The position numbers were made by a program, and so were the translations under genes. A model generated the notes under the pieces. That model did not search any database, was not told where the DNA came from, and was given only the letters and a program-made list of their open reading frames with translations. DNA of 64,000 bases from Phycisphaerales bacterium. GTDB taxonomy: Bacteria > Planctomycetota > Phycisphaerae > UBA1845. This document shows positions 59,214 through 64,000 of this stretch, one piece after another; the first letter of the stretch is position 1, and each line of letters begins with the position of its first letter. Location of the stretch: positions 1 to 64,000 of the forward strand of contig JACKHH010000013.1 of assembly GCA_020639095.1 (NCBI GenBank), given 5' to 3'.

Positions 59214-61619
59214 TTGAGAATTTCCAAACAAGCAATCATTCTGCTCGCGACATGGCTGGCGCCGGTCGCGATTACCCTGGCTGACACGACCCCGCTTGAC
59301 GACATTGAAGCCGCGGAACGCGCGGAGTCAGCCCGCATCGCGATGATCGAGCGCGTCGCGCCGGCGGTCGCAGCCATCTTTGACGAGAACGAACGCGGTG
59401 GCGGTACCGGCGTAATCATCGACGCCAACGGTTACGGCATCACAAACTTCCACGTCGTCGCCGACATGCTCGGTTCGGGGCGGGGTTTGGCGGGTCTTTC
59501 CGACGGAAAGCTCTACCCGCTGGAGGTGCTGGGCATCGACCCGGGTGGAGACGTAGCGATGTTCCGGCTGCTCGATCGCGACGCGTTTCCCTTCGCCAGG
59601 CTCGGCGATTCGAACGCGGTGCGCGTCGGCGACACCGTGGTCGCATTGGGAAATCCATTCCTGCTCGCGGAGGACTACACGCCGACGGTGACCATGGGCA
59701 TCGTCAGCGGAATCAACCGTTACCAGTGGGGCGCGGGCCAGGGCGACACACTGCTCTACTCCGATTGCATTCAGACCGATGCCGCGATCAACCCGGGCAA
59801 CAGCGGCGGACCACTCTTCAACCTGGACGGCGAAGTCATCGGAATCAACGGGCGCATCAGCGTATCCATGCGAGGCCGGGTGAATGTCGGACTCGGTTAC
59901 GCAATCACGATCAATCAGATTCGCATGTTTATGCCCGGGCTGCGCGCGGGCCTGCTCACCACGCACGGGACCATGCAAGCCGTCGTCCGCGACAACTTCG
60001 ACGGTGGCGTGGTCTTTTCCGAACTGATGGAGGACGGCCCGGCATGGAACATCGGAATCCGACCGGGCGACCGGCTGCTGCGTTTCGACGACCGCGAGAT
60101 TCGCTCAGCCAACGCGTTTACCAGCATTCTCGGCACATTGCCGGGTGACTGGCCGGTGTCGGTGACCTACCAACAGGTTGACGGCACGGCGGTGCGCGCG
60201 GTGACGCGGACGGAAGCGATTCCCGTTCCGCAGATGGAAGCGTACGAACCACGCCGCGTGCTCAATCTCGACGCGGTCGAGTACGTGATTCGCAAGTTCC
60301 AGGATGCGACGAAGGATAATCACAACTGGGCGCTGCACGGCTCGGATGATGAAGCGCTCCAGCAGCGCGTGCGCACGCGTCTCGCGGAAATCGCAAGCCC
60401 GGACTTTGACCGGGGCGCGATGGACAAGCTCGCGCACCTGGGCGCGGATCGCGTGGTGACGATCGATGGCGATACCGTCACCACATCCAAACCGCTCGCG
60501 GGCATCGCGTGCCCGCTCGACAACGAAATGAACGTTCGGCTGCTCATCGATGAAAACAACGGGGAACTGCACCGCGTGGTGGTGAGCGATCGCATCACGC
60601 AGACGGAAACGATCTTCGACGTGGAGAACCCATCGACCGATGCCGCCCAGGAGCGCCGTAACGCGCCGGAATGGGCGTCGCTGCCCGCGAACATCAACGC
60701 ACTGGCGGAGCGCACGGTCAAACTGGTGGGGGCGAAGGTCGGGCGCTCGGTGGGGTATGGCAGCGGAATCCTCGTGTCGTCGGATGGATTGATGGTGACG
60801 GTGGACTCAGCCCTGCTCGACGGGCGGAGAGCGCGGGCGTATCTGAATGACGGGACCGCGTACGCATTGGAGCCGGTGCAGTCCGATCGCGATTTGCAAC
60901 TCGCGCTGCTCAAACTGGTGCCCGAGAACGATACCGGCCGCAAAGCATTCCCGTATTTTGACCTGCAACAAACCGGCGAAATCAAGCGCGGCCAATGGGT
61001 GCTCGCGGGGGGCAATCCGTTCAAGGTCGCGGGCGCGAACGAGCCGATTTCGGTGGCGCGCGGCGTGCTCGGCGGGCTGACGCGACTCGATGCGACGCGC
61101 GGGACGCAGGATTTTCCCTATCATGGCGAAGTGTTGCTGCTCGACGCGATCACCAGTACGCCGGGCTTCGCGGGGGGAGCGTTGGTCAACGAATCCGGGC
61201 GGCTCGTCGGCATGGTCGGACGCATGGTGGAATCGCGCACGACGCATACCGTGCTGAATTACGCGATACCGGCGAACGTAGTGCGCGACTTCGTATCGCA
61301 CGCCACGTCGCCGGATACCTCGACGCCCGCGACAACCGCATCGGGAAAACCGGTTTACCACGGCATCAAATTCTTCGAGCTGGGGTATCAATCGAATCCG
61401 GTGTACGTCGAACGCGTGCGGCGCGGATCGCCGGCAGCGCGTGCGGGCGTGCGGCGTGACGATTTGATCATCGGCGCCAACGGGATGCCCGTGCCGAATT
61501 TGGAGGCAATCGAACGCATTATCGCAGCCTGCAAACCGGGCGACACGCTTGAGCTGACCGTGATGCGCAAGGACGTGATCCACAAGCTGAGCATCGCGTT
61601 GGAGGAGGAATCGCCGTGA
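59214..61619 (+). CDS. HtrA-like serine protease with a second, degenerate protease domain and PDZ domains
   Basis: This is an 801-aa exported protein (signal IILLATWLAPVAITLAD). The first trypsin-like domain has an intact triad: H80 in TNFHVVAD, D113 in GGDVAMF, S197 in NPGNSGGPL. A PDZ domain follows (VFSELMEDGPAWNIGIRPGDR). From ~490 a second trypsin-like domain has lost the triad: the Ser position is A653 in TPGFAGGAL and the His motif reads TVDSAL. A final PDZ follows (VRRGSPAARAGVRRDDLI). It starts with TTG 59214; no ATG fits. It is probably a periplasmic quality-control enzyme. The stop overlaps the next gene (GTGA). Confidence 0.88.
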   Translation: MRISKQAIILLATWLAPVAITLADTTPLDDIEAAERAESARIAMIERVAPAVAAIFDENERGGGTGVIIDANGYGITNFHVVADMLGSGRGLAGLSDGKLYPLEVLGIDPGGDVAMFRLLDRDAFPFARLGDSNAVRVGDTVVALGNPFLLAEDYTPTVTMGIVSGINRYQWGAGQGDTLLYSDCIQTDAAINPGNSGGPLFNLDGEVIGINGRISVSMRGRVNVGLGYAITINQIRMFMPGLRAGLLTTHGTMQAVVRDNFDGGVVFSELMEDGPAWNIGIRPGDRLLRFDDREIRSANAFTSILGTLPGDWPVSVTYQQVDGTAVRAVTRTEAIPVPQMEAYEPRRVLNLDAVEYVIRKFQDATKDNHNWALHGSDDEALQQRVRTRLAEIASPDFDRGAMDKLAHLGADRVVTIDGDTVTTSKPLAGIACPLDNEMNVRLLIDENNGELHRVVVSDRITQTETIFDVENPSTDAAQERRNAPEWASLPANINALAERTVKLVGAKVGRSVGYGSGILVSSDGLMVTVDSALLDGRRARAYLNDGTAYALEPVQSDRDLQLALLKLVPENDTGRKAFPYFDLQQTGEIKRGQWVLAGGNPFKVAGANEPISVARGVLGGLTRLDATRGTQDFPYHGEVLLLDAITSTPGFAGGALVNESGRLVGMVGRMVESRTTHTVLNYAIPANVVRDFVSHATSPDTSTPATTASGKPVYHGIKFFELGYQSNPVYVERVRRGSPAARAGVRRDDLIIGANGMPVPNLEAIERIIAACKPGDTLELTVMRKDVIHKLSIALEEESP

Positions 61620-62854
61620 TTACAAGACGCGGGGTTGGACAACTCAGTGTTGCGTTATGGCAATTCTTCCGCTCCCTTACGGTCGCGGCTCTGATTGCAC
61701 TCCTGTTGGTTGGCGCCGGTCGTGCGGTGGCGGACTCCGGGGATGAGGTTTCGCGTGGCAGCGTGGCGCTGTTTACCGATGCAATCGTGGAGGCGGAAAA
61801 GTTCACCGTGCGGATCGAGACCGTTGGCGGTGTTCAGCCGCTAGAGCAACTCCCCGGCCTGCGAATGCAGAGCGATCCCGACGACGAGGGAGAGGACGAT
61901 GCCCCCGCACCACAGCAGAATCCCAATCAGTTCCGCGATGATCCCGGGTCGAGCTTTCTGCTCGCCGACGGGCCGACGACCGGCATCATCTATTCGGCTG
62001 ACGGTTACATCATCACGAGCAGCTTCAACTTCGTGCGCGAACCGTCGGTGGTGACGGTTCGCCTGCCGGATGGGCGGCAACTGCCCGCAACGATCGTCGC
62101 GCGGGACAAGGTGCGCAAGCTCACGCTGTTGAAAGTGGATGCCGAAAACCTGCCGACGCCGACGTGGACGCCGCGCGAGCAAATTCGCCCGGGGCAATGG
62201 GCGGTGGCGGTGGGGCGCGGGCTGGGCGGAGATGCCGACGTGTCGGTGGGCGTCGTGAGCGCGGTCGGGCGTATGTTGGGAAATGCCATACAGACGGACG
62301 CCAAGCTCTCGCCGGTGAACTACGGCGGTCCATTGATGGACTCGGCTGGTCGCGTGCTGGGGATCTGCGTGCCCATGGCGCAGAAACCGGGCGAACTCGC
62401 GGGCATCGAGTTCTACGACGCGGGCATTGGTTTTGCGGTACCGGGTTGGCGGGTACACGAGATCGCGGAGGCTCTGTGTGAGGGCAAGAACTTCTATCGC
62501 GGCTGGCTGGGCCTTTCGATCGACCCACACGTGAAACACGGCGTACGCATCGGGCAGATGGCGGACCCTTCGCCGCTGCGCTCGGCTGGTGCCCAATCCG
62601 GCGACATGATCACCGCGATCAACGGTAAGGATATCAAGCACTATGGTCAGCTCGTGCAGGCGCTTTACATGCTGCCGGCTGGCGATGTGGTACACGTCAA
62701 GTTGCTGCGCGGTGCGGACGAATTCGAGGTCGATGTCACGCTGGCGCGGAACACGGAACTCGGCGTGCTGAGCCCGGTGGAGGAGCCTTTCGACCCGACT
62801 GCCCCCGCCAATGAGGGTGCCGTCCCGCCGCCGGCGGACGGTGAGTCGGACTGA
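61616..62854 (+). CDS. HtrA-like pseudoprotease with PDZ domain
   Basis: This is a 412-aa exported protein starting at GTG 61616. The trypsin-like fold is evident (GIIYSADGYIITSS, LPDGRQLPATIVARD, GVVSAVGRMLGNAIQTDAKL), but the catalytic positions are changed. The His motif reads SFNFV, the Asp motif KLTLLKV, and Ser is Y236 in SPVNYGGPL. A PDZ domain (PSPLRSAGAQSGDMITAINGKDI) is intact. It is therefore probably a non-enzymatic partner of the upstream protease. Its signal peptide (FFRSLTVAALIALLLVGAG) is partly encoded by repeat B. Confidence 0.87.
   Translation: MITRRGVGQLSVALWQFFRSLTVAALIALLLVGAGRAVADSGDEVSRGSVALFTDAIVEAEKFTVRIETVGGVQPLEQLPGLRMQSDPDDEGEDDAPAPQQNPNQFRDDPGSSFLLADGPTTGIIYSADGYIITSSFNFVREPSVVTVRLPDGRQLPATIVARDKVRKLTLLKVDAENLPTPTWTPREQIRPGQWAVAVGRGLGGDADVSVGVVSAVGRMLGNAIQTDAKLSPVNYGGPLMDSAGRVLGICVPMAQKPGELAGIEFYDAGIGFAVPGWRVHEIAEALCEGKNFYRGWLGLSIDPHVKHGVRIGQMADPSPLRSAGAQSGDMITAINGKDIKHYGQLVQALYMLPAGDVVHVKLLRGADEFEVDVTLARNTELGVLSPVEEPFDPTAPANEGAVPPPADGESD
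61667..61696 (+). repeat. Interspersed repeat B, copy 5, inside a signal peptide
   Basis: Variant core CTCCCTTACGGTCGCGG, encoding FRSLTVAALI in the signal peptide of the pseudoprotease gene. This is a different frame from copy 4. Confidence 0.85.
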
Positions 62855-63020
62855 CCCTACCCTGCAGCCCGCGCCCTTCCCAATTTGGCAAAATCCACAT
62901 CCTCGGCGCATTCCGCGGATTGATTTCACGCGGTTTTCCATGATTCCAGCTATACTTGGGAGTATGATGCTCACTTGACGGCGTCCTCGTGCGCCGCGAC
63001 CCACATCAGGAGCCCTGGCC

Positions 63021-63650
63021 ATGCAGCGGCAATACGATCAAGACCCGGTCAACGCGCCACGGATGGCACCACCTGTTGATGCCGGCAATTCCTTTTTGCA
63101 GCACGAGTCGGCGAAGTGGTCGCGTGTGATCGGGATTGTCGTGATCGTTTGCGGCGCGATGGGAACGCTTGGCGGAGTGGTGGGCATCGTGGGTCAGATC
63201 AACCACGGCAAGCTCCGCATGTGGGTGGTTGAGGAGCAGCGCGTTGCATACGACGTGGACATGAATTGGCAGGTCTGGATTTACGCTGAACAAGCGATGC
63301 GACTGGCTGCCGGCGTGTTCGCGATTGTTGCTGGCACAAAGTTGATCAAGCGATTGGGCAGTTCCATGCATCTGCTGCGCGCCTGGTCGGTTTTCAAACT
63401 GATCCTGGTGGTCGCCAGCGTCGCGATCGGCTATCGCATCGCCCAGGAGAAGATCGGCGTCGCGCTGGATGATCCAAGATACCAGTCCGCTGGCATGACG
63501 GAAGGGTTCATGAAAACGATTGCACAGTTGACGATGGGTTGCATAACGTTGTGGGGACTGGCGCTTCCCGTGTTTCTGCTCGTCTGGTTCGCGCGTGACC
63601 GCATCAAGGCTGAGGTCGCGACGTGGTGGGACGACGGAATCACGAATTAA
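63021..63650 (+). CDS. Multi-spanning membrane hypothetical protein, 209 aa
   Basis: The protein starts at ATG 63021 with AGGAG upstream. Four membrane helices are evident: IGIVVIVCGAMGTLGGVVGIV, AMRLAAGVFAIVAGTKL, VFKLILVVASVAIGYRI and MGCITLWGLALPVFLLVWF. Short polar loops separate them and there is a hydrophilic N-terminus. No family is recognised. It sits 22 bases before a zinc-ribbon protein on the same strand and probably shares its transcript. It is separated from the protease chain by 166 bp. Confidence 0.68.
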   Translation: MQRQYDQDPVNAPRMAPPVDAGNSFLQHESAKWSRVIGIVVIVCGAMGTLGGVVGIVGQINHGKLRMWVVEEQRVAYDVDMNWQVWIYAEQAMRLAAGVFAIVAGTKLIKRLGSSMHLLRAWSVFKLILVVASVAIGYRIAQEKIGVALDDPRYQSAGMTEGFMKTIAQLTMGCITLWGLALPVFLLVWFARDRIKAEVATWWDDGITN

Positions 63651-63671
63651 TAGCAACAAACTACGAATTGC

Positions 63672-64000
63672 ATGCGCTGCAAGCACTGTGAGTATCGGCT
63701 TTGGAATCTGGCCTCGCGGCAATGCCCCGAGTGCGGGACGCCGTTTGCGCCGAGCGAGTACGAATTCGTGCCCAACAGTGTGCGCTTCCTGTGTCCGCAT
63801 TGTTCGCAGCAATACTTCGGAACCGCCGGGAATGGGCACCTGGTGCCCAACGCGTTCGCGTGCGTGCGTTGCCACCAGCAAATCCAGATGGACGAGATGG
63901 TGTTGCTCCCGGCGGAGGGGATAGAGGAAGAAGCCACCGTCGCCGAGGAGTTGCACTGGCTCGCGCGCAATCGCCACGGGTTTGTGCGCTCGTGGTTTTC
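63672..64000 (+). CDS. Zinc-ribbon protein, 3' end cut by window edge
   Basis: The frame from ATG 63672 is open to the edge (109 codons). Three Cys pairs are visible: MRCKHCEY, CPECGTPF, LCPHCSQQYF, plus ACVRCHQQ. Two zinc ribbons are therefore likely. SEYEFVPNSVRF and MDEMVLLPAEG follow the pattern of planctomycete proteins that carry such ribbons ahead of membrane helices. The full-length function is unknown because the rest lies outside the window. Confidence 0.72.
   Translation, partial: MRCKHCEYRLWNLASRQCPECGTPFAPSEYEFVPNSVRFLCPHCSQQYFGTAGNGHLVPNAFACVRCHQQIQMDEMVLLPAEGIEEEATVAEELHWLARNRHGFVRSWF

Overview
The window looks like a chromosomal segment of a Planctomycetota bacterium, probably a Phycisphaerae-like lineage. 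It is GC-rich. It encodes dockerin-tailed and PEP-CTERM secreted proteins, a prepilin-type protein with an H-X9-DG-like tail, a fused AroD-AroE enzyme, and a long MoxR/DUF58/BatA-type envelope operon. No rRNA, tRNA, CRISPR array, transposase or phage gene was seen. The lineage is an inference from gene content, not from a marker tree.

Region by region: 1-8.0 kb (minus strand) is one tightly packed run. It reads aroDE, aroK, pseB, pseC, a divergent sialic-acid-synthase paralogue, a methylase, pseG and an edge-truncated NeuB/PseI-type synthase; the product is probably a pseudaminic-acid-like nonulosonate. 8.2-10.9 kb holds parB, two parS sites and a gene-poor stretch. 10.9-15.6 kb is mixed housekeeping (PtsN-like, L21, a HAD hydrolase, an HDAC-family amidohydrolase, a CoA-binding protein) plus a probable ABC-permease relic. 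15.7-20.6 kb is a secretome block. A secreted dockerin-tailed nuclease lies divergent to a four-gene set (DUF2946-like, prepilin-like, PEP-CTERM and dockerin proteins) that is headed by a promoter overlapped by a palindrome. I suggest a metal-starvation surface system here.

20.6-30 kb carries a 1364-aa ExeA-like ATPase fused to a huge coiled coil, a multidomain Ser/Thr kinase and a Fic protein. 30-39.3 kb has a secreted GlgB-like GH13 enzyme, argS, rsfS, a K+-dependent-type membrane pyrophosphatase and apt.

39.7-62.9 kb (plus strand) is a long, mostly overlapping gene chain. It encodes a giant PQQ-propeller protein, a prenyltransferase-fold protein, MoxR, DUF58, a BatA/VWA protein, a VWA/amidotransferase-fold protein, a DUF4175-like protein, a coiled-coil protein, a TPR-like protein, an NPCBM protein and two HtrA-like proteins. 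A four-helix-bundle gene inside it is bounded by perfect 34-bp inverted repeats. 63.0-64.0 kb has a small membrane protein and an edge-truncated zinc-ribbon protein.

Several interspersed repeat families run through the window. One (core CTCCCTTACAGTCGCGG) sits inside the signal-peptide coding region of two genes in different reading frames. Another is built on an 8-bp hairpin (CACTGCTC/GAGCAGTG) and occurs as opposed pairs about 32 bp apart.
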